Shown here: one piece after another, positions 32,009-43,473 of the stretch
How the letters are laid out: every line of letters starts with the position of its first letter
Numbering within the stretch: position 1 is the first letter of the stretch
Source: Diplolepis rosae
Taxonomy: Eukaryota; Arthropoda; Insecta; Hymenoptera; Diplolepididae
Reading direction: 5' to 3'
DNA length: 64,000 nt
Assembly: GCA_030998225.1 (NCBI GenBank)
Contig: JAPYXD010000553.1
Coordinates: 6,386,001 to 6,450,000, forward strand
The notes under the pieces: generated by a model
The model's input: only the letters and a program-made list of their open reading frames with translations
The model's database searches: none
Told to the model about the DNA's origin: nothing
Translations under genes and position numbers: made by a program

Positions 32009-33213
32009 TTGGATCTATAACTTAATTCGTGCGGTTTTTTTCAAAATTTGAACGTTTATTGAAGAAAAATATGTACAATAGTATTATTCAAAGTATTGAC
32101 CATCTGAAGCTATGACTTTTTCCCATCTTTCTGGCAATTTGTGGATTCCATCCCAAAAGAACTGCGCCGGCTTGCCGGCCAAGAATGAATCAAGCCAATT
32201 TTTGATACCCTGTTCTGATGTGAACCGTATTCCAGTGAGGGCGATCTGCATCGACCGGAACAAATGGTAGTCAGAAGGGGCAAGGTCTGGGCTATAAGGC
32301 GGGTGGGGTAAAACTCCCCATCCACTGTTTTCCAAATAGTTCTTAATCGGAATAGCAACATGGGGCCAATCGTTGTCATGATGGAAAATTATTGCCTCGT
32401 GTCTGGTCGCATATTCCGGGCGTTTTTTAGCTATTACTCTCTTCAAACGGATTAATTGTGTTCGTTAGCGTTCTCCATTGATGGTTCCACCCGGTTTCAG
32501 CAGCTCATAATACAGCACACCCTTCTGATCCCACCAAATACAGAGCATTAGCTTCGCGCCATGGATATTCGGCTTTGCCTTTGATTTGGCTGGATGGCCG
32601 GGTTTCACATATGATTTTTTGCACTTGGGGTTGTCGTAATGGATCTATTTTTCATCACCATTAACAATCCGATGCAATAATGACTTCTTTTTGTGGCTTT
32701 TAAATGTATCCCGCTGCTTTTAAACGTCTTGAAATAGCTGCTTGAGTGACTCCCAAAGATTCTGCCAGCTTTTCTTGCGTTTGGCAACAATCTTCATCGA
32801 GTAATGCTTCCAGTTCTTTATCTTCAAATTTTTTTGGCTGCCCAGGACATTCTTCGTCTTCCAAGCCAAAATCACCACTTTTAAATCGTGCAAACCACTT
32901 TTGGCCCGTTCGCTCATCTAGAGCATGTTTACCATAAACTCCCACCAAAATACGATGACTTTCGGCAGCAGTTTCCTTCATATTAAAGTAATGAAGAAGA
33001 ACTCCCCGCAAAAACACTTTTTCAGGCACAAAGGTCAACACATTTAAGTGAAAAAAAATTATTGTTGTTTACGCTTCAAATGAATGACATATACTGAAAA
33101 AGACGCATAATGACAGTAGCTCTCCAATGCATGTTCGGAATATCGGAACGATGGAATAATAATCAAGTTACGCCATCTCTTAGCAAACCGCACGAATTAA
33201 GTTATAGATCTAA
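32009..33213 (-). mobile_element. Mariner copy B with both TIRs and TA target
   Basis: TA at 32007-32008 and 33214-33215. TIRs TTGGATCTATAACTTAATTC.. (left) and the inverse of TTAGATCTATAACTTAATTC (right), about 29 bp with one mismatch, both ending at CGTGCGG. Length 1,205 bp. Same family as copy A (4 kb). Confidence 0.9.
32084..33041 (-). pseudogene. Mariner (mauritiana-type) transposase, copy B
   Basis: Starts MLTFVPEKVFLRGVLLHYFN at 33041. It contains HTH 1 (GQKWFARFKSGDFGLEDEE) and HTH 2 (TQEKLAESLGVTQAAISRRL), then runs into a deletion after AAGYI that removes the WVPHEL region. It resumes LLHRIVNGDEK then [28 protein letters not shown], another in-frame stop after NGER, FHHDNDWPHVA (Asp kept, neighbouring AR changed to DW), HPPYSPDLAPSDYH and SDGQYFE. 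Several stops and one deletion; dead. Confidence 0.9.
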
Positions 33214-33215
33214 TA

Positions 33216-33724
33216 TGTCCCCGTTATAACTCGTTTAGATCCTGTTAGACGCTCATACCTTCGATTCAAGAAATCTTTGACAGAACCACGGTAGATCCGT
33301 TTATGGTAGATACCCAGAGTTCACTTTGACCGAATTTGTGATTCTACGTTCACGCTGATGACCGTACAGACGCTGATAAACGCCCACACCTATGATTCCA
33401 TAGAAACCTTATACAACCACAATAGACCCGTTTAAACACCCAAAGTGCACTTTGGAAGACAAATTTTTATATACTAATCCCGGACGGTTGCCAGGTATAC
33501 CCTGTTAGATCCCGTTTTCCAATCAAAACAATATAATTTGAGTACCAATTACCCATGTAGAACTCGCTTACACCCGGATAGCATTCCACAATTATGTTAT
33601 AATTTGCCGGTGGAACCCAGCTAGGTCCGGATAAAGTGCCAGAGCTTATAATCGGAACACGCAGGATTCTAAATGACGTTTTACCCGGTTCCAACCATGG
33701 TTCTAACAGTTTCTTTTATGCAGG
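33216..33724. other. Diverged tandem-like segment, no gene
   Basis: Two loosely similar ~110-bp units (gacgctcataccttcgattc..cagagttcactttg near 33249-33331 and aacgcccacacctatgattc..aaagtgcactttgg near 33378-33454). No gene supported. Confidence 0.4.
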
Positions 33725-33970
33725 GTTCGCTTGCGTATCTTGCTAAGTACACAAGAAATTAATCTGGTATGCACTTGTTAACAAGATAGGTTAGTTCGTC
33801 CCGATTTCAGAATTGAATCACTATTAACAGAACACGACTAAATACGACGATACACGTAATCCAAAGGAACTAGATAGCCCTACTGTTTCCGGACTTGCAC
33901 CACTTAAGGACCAAGGATTTTATTTACCAAGGACCTATGGTAGAAATGCGCTCAAAGAAACCGATGAGAT
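33725..33970. repeat. Dispersed repeat, copy 2 (copy 1 at 5725-5975)
   Basis: Nearly identical to copy 1 in the same orientation; differences include ccgg insert-size changes near 33920-33960. Confidence 0.75.
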
Positions 33971-34583
33971 CGGAACTTAATGACAAACCTTCAGAGGTGA
34001 ATCTGGGGTATAGGGTGTCCAAGACCACCCGTCCACCCCTCTGGAAATCTTGGGAATTGAATTTAAAAATCTACTAAAAATTGCTTATTACTATATGAGA
34101 TGAGATCAGTCAAATTCAGATATTTCCGGCTTTCTACCTCCACCAGAAGTAGGTTTTCTTTGACCGGAAGTCGAATTTATTAAATGAGACATACTATTTT
34201 TTTTACAGATTCAGATTCTCCGTGAAAAGTTAGTATCTTTTGTCCGAAAATTTTTTTTTATCGTGTCATCTTCATTTTTTAGATCATGTTTTAATTTGAT
34301 ATTAAATAAAATAGCCTTTGATAGTTAAATAGTTATTTGGTAACGTACTTACCACGTATAATTATCGCATTCGCAAATAAAATCGCGTCTTTCATTACGG
34401 ACTTGTACCGGTTGTCTTCTTTAAGTTATAAAGAAAGTGAGCGGCAAAACGGGAATATTTACAGTGATTTGCCATATGAATTTTGCTGATTATTCAATTA
34501 GGGAAAACATTGTATTCATATTATTTATTAGTCGCTAAAAGGAGAGATATGTAATATGAGATGATTTCTTTTTTTTAGAAATA

Positions 34584-35620
34584 GTGTATTCAAATGAAGA
34601 AGCTCATTACATGTTGCATGTGTTTTTTCAAGCAGGGTCAGCAGCTGGTGCTGAATGCGTTTGGAGGCAAAAATATCCTCACAGATTTCCTCATTCTCGA
34701 AAAGTTTTTTCGAGACTTTTTCGAAGAGTGAGAACTAAAGGCATCGTACAACAACATCACAACAAATTAAGAAACATTCGTAGACGAGTGAGAGATGTTA
34801 AATCAGTAGATGTTATTGCATCCATGTTACTCAAACCAAATGATTCCTTGAGAAGACGAGAAACAGATTCTGGCATAAGTAAATCTTTGATCAGCCTTAT
34901 CCTTAAAAGTAGCAGATTCCATGCCTACAGAATGTTGTTGCATCAAGAATTGACTAATGTTGACATTCAACAAAGGTTCGCATTTTGCAACTGGATCAGA
35001 GCACAGCTGGGCAATTTTCATAGAAAAATACTCTGGTCAGATGAGTGCACATTTAAAAGCGATGTAGAGGTCAATACATGGAATTGTCATTACTGGTCAC
35101 AAGAAAATCCTCATTGGCTAAGGACGATCGATAATCAGCATGCGTGGAAAGTGAATGTATTGTGCAGCATAATTGGAGATCGTATAGTAGGACCTATTTT
35201 TTTCGAAGGAAATCTTGATCGTTTTAGATACAGAGAACTGATTAAAAGGGAGTTACTTCTTCTCTTTAAAGACATTCCATTAGAGCTACGAAATAACATG
35301 TGGTTTCAACAAGATGGCTGACCAGCACATACCGCACGTATTAGTCGACAAAGTCTGTATCGCATGTTTCCAAATGGGTGGATTGGAAAATATGGTCCTG
35401 TAAACTATCCACCTAGATCGCCAGATCTTACAGTGCTGGATTACTATTTGTGGGGTAGAATAAAGGACTTAGTATATCGCGAACGTCCAACCACGAGCTA
35501 ACATGATCCATCGAATTACAGAAGCAATTCGTTCCCTGCAACCAGAAGAAATAAGACGAGCTGTTGACAATATTGAAGGTAGAAGCCACGCGTGTATTTA
35601 GCAAACTGGAAATCTTTTTG
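34584..35620 (+). pseudogene. IS630/Tc1-mariner-like DDD transposase with a premature TGA
   Basis: Open from about 34584 to TGA at 35319. N-terminal HTH region: SNEEAHYMLHVFFQAGSAAG..YPHRFPHSRKVFSRL..RRV (DUF4817-like). Catalytic blocks: LWSDECTFKSD (first Asp), the linker ENPHWLRTIDNQHAWKVNV, MWFQQDG (second Asp), stop, then PAHTARISRQSLY..NGWIGKYGPVNYPPRSPD and LDYYLWGRIKDLVY (third Asp) in the same frame. The stop replaces the residue after QQDG, directly in the catalytic motif. Past about 35500 the frame decays. Family assignment is from the spacing and signature, not a search. TIRs were not identified. Confidence 0.75.
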
Positions 35621-36412
35621 AACACTTAATTAATTGAGCACAAAAGAATAAGTTGTATGCTTAGAACATTTTGCTACATAGAAAAATTGATAAAAATGTT
35701 TATGATGTTGTTAACAATTTTTGTGTTTTTGTACATAGTTTGTTGCTCAATTACTTTAGTTGAACGATTATTTAATGAAATTTTTAAACGAAACTGTTAA
35801 AGTTTGTAAATATTATCTGTGCGATTTGTTGTGAAAAATTTGATTCGTCTAAATAAAATTTTTGCGATTGTTTCAAGGAAATATTTCACGTTCAAAATGT
35901 TCATTTTTTCCCTGCAATATGCCATGCAAATCGAAACAAAATGTTTTTTCTTGATCTCCTAGCAGAAAGTACGATCCTCCCGGCCGCATTTCACTCCAGA
36001 AACAACGACTTTTGTGGCCTTTTTTTGTTTTTTGTGGCTCAGTAGTGCCGCGAAAATCCTTGGTATAATTCGTTTGTTTAATTGGTTTAATTCATCTGTA
36101 TGTCACCTCAAATTATTAATAAATTCACTAATTATTAATAAATAGTACGCTAATATTTCAAGTTAATTTCAACTTCCTTTTGAAATCGATCATCAAAAAC
36201 TACCTCCCATTGTGGATTGCAAATTTTATTATTTTATATATTCATGAACTAAAAGTGTTTAGAGTTTTCTGTGGCATCGAAAAAAATGAATGATTTCTCA
36301 TCGGCAGGTTCTATAGACGAGGAAGAGGTACTGCGAAATTTTGATGACATGTTTAAAAAGTGGCGAGAAGAGAATAAACAATCTCTATCCAGTTCGGAAG
36401 AATAGTATATTA
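35621..36412. other. Non-coding gap with a small acidic frame
   Basis: A short plus-strand frame at 36289-36405 (MNDFSSAGSIDEEEVLRNFD .. QSLSSSEE, then TAG) could be a 5' exon of the Crypton, but nothing proves it. Otherwise no gene. Confidence 0.25.
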
Positions 36413-36570
36413 CGTGCATAGGCGCACAATGAGAGTTATTGCGCGACAAGCGACAATTCTCGCAGGAGATCGAAGCCAAGGCGTAGTCGAGGTGTAGCCG
36501 AGACGAGTCCGAGGCGCGATCAGTCCTGCGAGCATTGTCGCGAGTCTCGCAATGTCCCGAATTGTGTGCA
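36413..36570. repeat. CpG-rich inverted repeat
   Basis: attgcgcgacaagcgacaat (36438) pairs with attgtcgcgagtctcgcaat (36534), extended by tctcgcaggagatcg / cgatcagtcctgcgag. The loop contains gtcgaggtgtagccgagacg. Related CpG-rich motifs recur at 39535-39640, on the other side of the Crypton. Confidence 0.55.
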
Positions 36571-37465
36571 TTGGAACATATTCTATTTTATGTGACTGTG
36601 GTGCGGATAAGAGTTTTTATGCGTACATTGGAATCTAATCTAGTATTTATTGTAGTTGTTTGCTGCGCTAGTTGTACGAAGCGGGCGCAAATTGGCGACT
36701 AGTCCCGGCCATTTTGATTTTATCGGTCTTGTGTAGTAGTCAGTGCTAACGCTGTACGAAGAAGAAGTGAGAAGAAGAAGAATAAGAAATAGATTGCGTT
36801 CCGCTGTAAGACTATAATGCGCATGCGCAGTTCAATTTCTACATTGTATTCCTCTGTAACGGAATATACAACATTGCTTTACTCTCAGCTGTAACGGAAA
36901 AACGAGTTTCCGCGGCTGAGGCACATAAAATAATTTAATCGTTTATTCTGAAAACCTAAAAGCAACACTCAAACCACCAACGCTGTCGAGCATATGGAGT
37001 ATGCTGAAGAAAACTTTGAGTGTGAAGGACGATACGAAAATTATTAATTTTTTAAACTTAAAAAGTATAATAAAGACAAATGCCAAATATTTCAAGCCTA
37101 AAAAAGCATTCGTTTTCAGATGGAATCAGATAATGCAATTTACGAATGAAGCTCCTAATAGTACATTTTTAGCCATGAAGGTAATAGTTTATTATATATC
37201 TCCTGCTTTAATAATTGTTTAAATTCCCGATAAGAAAATTAAATTTCTTTTTGTTACCGTCATTTAATTAATTTATTCACATTTTTGTAGGTTATACTGA
37301 TACTTGGAATCTGCGGTTGCCTACGTTGCGATGAGATAACGAATATAAACGTTGATGTCGAAGATTTAAATGATAAATATATAGTCTCAATCAATTACAA
37401 CAAAAATGATTATTCTGGACAATTTATTATTGGGAATCTTTTCTACGATAAAGTTAAAAGATATA

Positions 37466-38417
37466 CGAGATCTTCCCGGAAAGTATCGGGGCTACTTTTA
37501 TCTCTCCGCACCATAGTGTTCGAGCGACCTTGGCGAGGCATGAACGTCAACAGTAAAGCCTCACGAACCTATCGGTTGCTTGCTGACATCTGTCGGACGT
37601 ATAGTTCATGCACAGCGTGTCTTTGTTTACAAAGCTATTTTTGATTTCGGCGCATTTTGTGATTGCTAAAAATGACTGAAAAACAAGATCAACGAATTTG
37701 CATCAAATTTTGTTTTCAACTCGGAAAAACGAGTTCGGAAACTATTCAGATGATGCAGAAGGCCTTTGGGAATGAGTGTATGAGCAAAACACGAATAAAA
37801 GAGCGGTATAATCGTTTCAAAAGAGGCCGCACTTCTGTTAATAGTGATTCTCGTTCTGGCCGACCTTCGACGACAAAAACATTGGATAATATTGAGCGGG
37901 TGCGACTTGCGATTGAAGGTGATCGTCGACTAACTGTTCGTGAACTAGAAAATGATCTCAGAATACCGAAAACTACTGTTTGGGAAATTTTGAACAAGAT
38001 TTTAGGAATGACTCGCGTGTGTGTGGTGACTGGCTTCTTCACCACGATAACGCGCCAGCGCATTCATCGAATCTTGTGCAGCAGTTTCTGAGTAAAAACA
38101 GTATCGCATTGCTTCGACAACCTCCATACAATCCCGACATAGACCTCTGTGACTTTTGGCTGTTTCCAAAACTCAAAAAACCACTCAAAGGACAGTGATT
38201 CGATGACAAAACGACGGTTGAAAATAATGCCACGAGCGTACTCAAGGCCATCCCTAAAAGTGAGTTCCAGGACTGTTTTGACAAGTAGAAACATCGCTAG
38301 AACCGTGTTATTCAATCAAGTGGGGATTACTTTGAAGGATGCCACCCGCCCGATGATGAAGAATAACGTCAGCGCGGAGATATAAAGTTAGGCCCGATAC
38401 TTCCCGGACAGACCTTG
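37466..38417 (+). mobile_element. Mariner copy C, 952 bp, internally deleted, inside the Crypton
   Basis: TA at 37464-37465 and 38418-38419. The right TIR, read inward, is CAAGGTCTGTCCGGGAAGTA TCGGG; the left is CGAGATCTTCCCGGAAAGTA TCGGG. A different mariner lineage from copies A/B and from the mellifera-type ones. Confidence 0.85.
37672..38390 (+). pseudogene. Mariner transposase, copy C, catalytic centre deleted
   Basis: ATG at 37672: MTEKQDQRICIKFCFQLGKT, HTH regions RIKERYNRFKRGRTSV..SRSGRPSTTKT and TVRELENDLRIPKTTVWEIL, then LGMTRVCV. Here an internal deletion joins directly to WLLHHDNAPAHSSNLVQQFL in another frame (second Asp), PPYNPDIDLCDFWLFPKLK (third Asp) and IPKSEFQDCFDKW with stops. 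The first catalytic Asp block is gone. Probably mobilised in trans before decay. Confidence 0.85.
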
Positions 38418-39300
38418 TATTTCATTAAGACCACATGAAAACTTTAGCGAAAGATTTTTTATCAAATACTCGGACGGTAAGTGTGGTCGGCAACCCATTG
38501 GGAGACATACAATAGGAGTAGTGCCCGAAAAAATTGCTTCCTATCTAAATCTACTAAATTCCAAAAGGTACACTGGTCACTGTTTTCGAAAAACATCAGC
38601 AAACCTTTTGTATGATTCAGGTACAAATATGCAAATGGTCAAACAGTTGGGAAGATGGCGTCCTGACATGATAGCGCAAGGCTACATAGAAAACTCTATT
38701 GAAAATATACAGATGGTTTACAACGGTGTTATACAAGAAACTACCGAAAATGCTCAATCAAAACCATCAAAAAGTGCCGTCCAAAAAACTACAATAAAAA
38801 TTCAACCGAAGCCATCAACTAGTGCACAAACCACAAAAGATCTTGAAAATAATTGTGATTTTCATTTTGATTAGAAAAATTTTGACGATGAATCTATTGT
38901 TGACGACATTAATCAACCTTCAAGTAAGTAAACAAAAACAAAATTAATTAAACCATAAAAAACACATATTCTACGTTTCTTTCATAATACACTTCATTTC
39001 AACTAAAGTTGTAGAAACTGGTTTTATTACAGCGAGAAAAAATCCAATACTCGTACCAATTACGAATCAAAATGAGTCAGACATCGGCAAAACAATTTAT
39101 TTACTGATAAATCGGCAGTAAAACTAACTTTCAAAGATCAGTTAACTGCTAAGCCATCCCCAAGTAAGAAACGAAAACCAACTGAAGATTTCGATACTCA
39201 AGATGATGATGACCTAAATGTAGCTCTTAAAAAACGTGATTTGAAATTTGATAATTGTTCGTTTAACAATTGCGTATTTAATGTGACTTCATGCAATTAA

Positions 39301-40029
39301 ACGAAAGAGTAAATCTTAAAAAAAAAATATGTACACGGTTTATTTTATATTAATAATTATATTCATAAAAGCAATAATAATTATTGTAATAAGATTAGTA
39401 TTACTGGATGTGTGATGTTAAATTTACTATTGATCAATATTAATATTGTTATCTAAGAATAAATTTTCTCTGGTATTTCAATTTTTTTTTGCAGTTATTG
39501 TATGATTGCATTTTATTTTAAATTTGTTCCTAATGCCCGCCACGACCAGAAAAAACCTCGGCTTCGTCTCGGTTTTACAAAAGTCGGGCGGATATCCCCC
39601 TGCCTCCTACAAAACCTCGGCTTGGCCTCGGTTTGGGGCGTAATTTCGGCTGGAGATCAAGAAAAATAGTATACGACTCACGGCCAGAATGTCACAATAC
39701 AAATACAACACAATACAAAATATCACATACGCCAGGAACTCAAACTCACTGCAAGTTTGTCTCAGAAAAAAGTAAGTACCATCTTAATAGGTGTAGCATT
39801 TTTCTCTCTTTATTTATTATTTTTTCATCTTCATTTTTTATTGTGTCGGCCTAATATACGTTAAAAAACTTGCTATAAAAAAATTTTCTTTCAGTCTAAC
39901 TAACGTACTTTTTTCGAAAGCGCATGTTCAGTATACTACCTATATTATACTTTTTTCCAAAGGATGATGAGCCATTATTATTAATTTTTTAAATTGAATT
40001 TGCCAAGATCTTGAGCGATTATTTTAATA
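39301..40029. other. Non-coding gap with CpG-rich segment
   Basis: 39535-39640 contains two direct copies of aaaacctcggctt..cctcggttt (the second with ggcctcgg) and cccgccacgacc / gtcgggcgg in inverted position. No gene otherwise; a 73-codon frame at 39633 has no recognisable domain. Confidence 0.4.
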
Positions 40030-40079
40030 TCAGATGAAAACATGATTTAAAAAATGTTGAATGCACGATACAAAACGAA

Positions 40080-40941
40080 CTATAGAGTATTTTCTACTGA
40101 GTTTGTGTATTGGTTCCTTTATAGGGGTAATTATGATTAGGGTAATGGTTGTTTGACGTGTGCGTACGTGGATAGTACGGATAAGGTTGGTAGGGTAAAT
40201 AAGGTGGATTTTGAAATGGGGTGCGTAGTTAATCGGGTAATTAGGCACTATTGGGGATGTTGGTCTCCTTATTATTACTGTCGGTCCATGTCTTGGTTCC
40301 ACTGTGATGTGGTGGCGATGATGCAAACCTAACATGAGGGCTCTGGCTTCAATCCCTAGATCCAGTGTAGCGTGAAGAATATTTATTTTCTTGGAAATTG
40401 TTCATAGGAAAATGGGGGTTCAATTAATGTCGGGCTTCATACTTGAGCGCGTGCTTCAAGGCTGTCTCTAATGAAGATTAATTCCTTGATTCCACCATTC
40501 GTGATACCACATCGGATAGTCCTAGGATGAAAGCCTCCAAGGCGCGAGGCATTATAATCGTGGATATCTGATGCAAGTATCGCGAGTAAGTTTTGTGGGG
40601 GGCAAATTGCAGTTTGAGATGCTGATTTAAATCGGTTATCGTAGAAAAGGTTGTTCCATGAGCGCTATCCCTTGCAGCACCTTTTAATCGTGCCAGAACT
40701 GCCATTATGTATTGTTCTTCACAATTTGCAGGTACACTGGATTCTCCGTTTAATATGTCTTGAATAAAGTCCCTAATGGGCATGTTTTTCCGTTGAAAGT
40801 AGGGATGTTCATCACTCCCTGCTGTATAGCAAAACATTCCGCCATTGAAGTGACCATGGCGTCGCTAAGGGTACATGAGATATTCCCTGTGAACTCTACA
40901 CCCTGTGTTTTATCATGAGTAATATTATTTTTTTGTGGCAT
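40080..40941 (-). pseudogene. gag: Ty3/gypsy gag of a second retrotransposon
   Basis: ATG at 40941 (MPQKNNITHDKTQGVEF). After IPTFNGKTCPL the frame shifts by one near 40780. The second frame gives MPIRDFIQDILNGESSVPAN, YIMAVLARLKGAARDSA, LKLQFAPHKTYSRYLHQIST and FILGLSDVVSRMVESRN. This pattern (FNGK..., KGAAR, FAP..TY..Y..Q) is typical of insect gypsy-group gag. Downstream (lower coordinates) the translated DNA is Asn/Pro/Tyr/Gln-rich (HYPNHNYPYKG), like the tails of such gags, with stops. No pol follows; the element is truncated near 40 kb. Confidence 0.65.
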
Positions 40942-42940
40942 CTTGATTTTATGGTTGTTTGGAAAATTTAATAAAATTCCTAAGTTCTAGTTTTCCTAGA
41001 AACGGGAGTTCCGAACGCTGAATGTATTGTAAACAATTTATTAAATTTTGTATCGGATACCAAGTTTCGACTATTGCTGTAAAACCGAGTTTTTTATGAA
41101 ACTACCTTAAATTGGGTTTTCCAAAAAAAAATTTTAAAAAAATTTATAGTTGTTTTATTCCTGAAATCAATTTATAGATGCTCTCTCTTTTTTAAAAAAA
41201 TATTATTTATTATTTAATGGGCAGTGTAGTGTCAAAATTTATTTTCCAAATTGATTATTAAGTGTAGTTTAGTTAATCAAGGGGTGTTGTACTTGGTTTT
41301 CTTATGAAAATAGTCCCTTAAGAAATAAGTTGAGCTATTTAAATTTGTAATTGTAATAATTACAGTGGTTTCCAAATTTGTATTTTCCAGGGGATGTTTA
41401 ATTTTTGTCCGGAATATTTATTTTGAAAAGGGTTGAAAATGATTTTCCAATTTTCCCATATGTGTCATGCAATTTTTATTAATTTGTAGGGGTTAATTTT
41501 TCGATCTTAACTTTTAATTTGGGCAAGATAAATAGTATTTTATGCCAATGAGCCTAAATTTCCGTCTTTTTGTATGAGTAAAATTGAAAACTTTTCAAAT
41601 TTTTACTAGGGTGATTTGTTGCCCTTTATTTTTTCTCCTATTGCGGTTCTGACCGTATGGTCGAGATTTTTGAATTTCTGAGGCTCTAATAGGGATTCAA
41701 AGTTTGGATAAGCTGTTGTATTTTTTAAGAATGATTCTTTACCGTTTTCGTATGAGAATTTATTTAAATGTGTTGAATTCTAATAACTATCATAAATCAA
41801 TTGCTATAATATACTGTAAATACTGTATTTACTTCAAATTTGGTTTTCATTGTAAAATTTGAAAAAATTATTTATTGCTAATTTAGTTTATTTATTACTC
41901 CGTATTTGTTTATCGATGACTAAATGGCGTAATTTCAATTTCTAAATTATTGTTGTTAATGATTTACGCTTGCCATTACTAGACTGTAAATTTTTGCTGT
42001 GATGCGTGCAATCACTGCTGCGTTTAAACTTCAATTATATGATTTTAGTGATATAAGGCCGGATAGGCCAGACGCAACCGCGAATTCCTGAGCGATCTTT
42101 TACAATAGTTGAATTTATAAGTTGTTTATGTGTATTAGCGACGTGCGTGTTTGATGATACAAGATTAATTAAGCCAGACATAAGCACAAATCCTTAATTA
42201 ATCTGTAAAATCACGGAAAATCTTTGTTGTTAATAAACAAACAAAAACTTGTTTAATGTCACAGAATTTCTTGGTCAATCTTTGCAATCAAAAATATTCT
42301 GTTAGTTAACAAAGTTAAAATGGAATTTATTAACAATTACAATGCAAACGCTTCGAACTTTGCCTTACCCAGTTGATCGTAATCGATGGTGACCGTTCAA
42401 CGAATCTAAGAAGGACCTATACTCTCGTGTACTGTTTGTGTTTTGTTTTAAACTTGAATTCAAAATTAGTTAATAAGTTAAGAATTTCAGTAGTACGAAA
42501 TTGGACAAGCCAGGCTCAAGCACAAAACCTTGTATAATTTTAGTACTTTCAGAAATTCGGATAATTATAATATTTCTAATTTAAATATTCAATGCTTTAA
42601 TACTATTAGCTTATTCAGGTTAGGCTTAATACAATTTCCTACGTAAACTTTAGGTAGGAAAACCTCTGAATTTTAAATTAATTTAAGTCAAATGAATGAT
42701 GTTTCTGATTTTTCTGTTGTTTTTTAATCCCTTCACTTACACAATCTTGCTACAAAGAATACATGCAAGGTTTATTCAGGGTAATTCGATGATGTTATTA
42801 ACGACGGCAGAGCTTGCGAACACGCGAAGTATACGAATGCTTAAAATGAAATAATTTATTTTAAGATTTAATTCAAAATATTTGAATTTTGACAAGTAGA
42901 AATGTCTTTTGTAATTATTTCTACTAAATTGAAAAAATTT
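40942..42940. other. Presumed leader/LTR region of the second gypsy element
   Basis: 2 kb without coding signal upstream of gag on its strand. 42505-42570 (aggctcaagcacaaaacc, actttcagaaattcggataat) matches the leader of the first gypsy element at 25830-25885. A weaker version (ccagacataagcacaaatcc) stands at 42174. LTR boundaries could not be placed. Confidence 0.4.
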
Positions 42941-42950
42941 CCTTAACATA

Positions 42951-43200
42951 CTTCATCATTAATAACAGAAATTAATCTTAGAAGTTGATACATTTCCGGA
43001 ATTTTCGGCGTCATTTTAAATGTGTCATCAATGTGGACTTCTTCTATGTCACTGAGTTTATGTAAAAACTTATTGTTGTAGAAAATTAATGAACTGGATT
43101 TATCCTTTGCCATTACCAACTGTTGCTCCCAGTTTATTTTATTTTTATCATCACCAGAAAGCAATAAATTATTAATCCAAAATCCAAAATACGTATTGAC
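42951..43200 (-). pseudogene. MULE-like transposase exon fragment
   Basis: Minus-strand frame ending at a donor-like GAA|GTATGTTAAG (42950). It contains SSSLIFYNNKFLHKLSDIEE, VHIDDTFKMTPKIPEMYQLL and LISVINDE. The ..HIDGTFK..P....YQLL..M pattern is the first catalytic Asp region of MULE-type transposases (here IDDTFK). The rest of the domain is not in the window. The upstream part of the frame (QGLTLPLSLRVEFTF) looks unrelated. Confidence 0.45.
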
Positions 43201-43473
43201 AAAGGGCGGCCCTTGTTTCAAGTAGCCTAGGGCGGCGTCAAAGGTAAATTCGACTCTGAGTGAAAGAGGCAAGGTTAGCCCTTGGGCAAGAAGTAGATGC
43301 AAAAATAAAGAGTTTCAGAATATAAATGAATTAAAAAAGGATAGAATAGGATACACGGCCGGAAGAGCGTATTTTGCCGGAGTGGGTGGTTGTAAGCGGA
43401 GCTGCTTGTCGCAAGCGGGCGAAGCGCGGCAAGGGGAACTGGCTTCGTATGAGTTCCACCATTGTTTTGCATT

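Larger units (their letters stand above)
36962..39300 (+). mobile_element. Crypton (tyrosine-recombinase DNA transposon), split by mariner C
   Basis: Coding segments in plus orientation cover most of a Crypton recombinase over 2.3 kb, with a GT-AG intron (37181-37290) and a 952-bp mariner at 37466-38417. The boundaries of the element itself were not resolved; Cryptons have no TIRs. Confidence 0.75.
36962..39300 (+). pseudogene. Crypton tyrosine recombinase, interrupted
   Basis: Exon to 37180: LSSIWSMLKKTLSVKDD, YFKPKKAFVFRWNQIMQFTN, FLAMK, donor GTAATA. Exon from 37291: VILILGICGCLRCDEITNI, holding the first catalytic Arg (LRCDE), running to KVKRY where mariner C interrupts. After it the frame continues with SLRPHENFSERFF, then YTGHCFRKTSA (catalytic His and Arg), LGRWRPD and the Tyr in AQGYIENS. 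An acidic and Lys-rich tail ends with CSFNNCVFNVTSCN and TAA at 39298-39300. A stop after FDFHFD (38872-38874) and a probable intron near 38930-39100 separate the tail. The R..HXXR..W..Y set is retained, so the mariner is the main lesion. Confidence 0.75.

Noticed and set aside
32746..32937. Plus-strand frame within mariner B
   Set aside because: Antisense shadow of the transposase HTH region.
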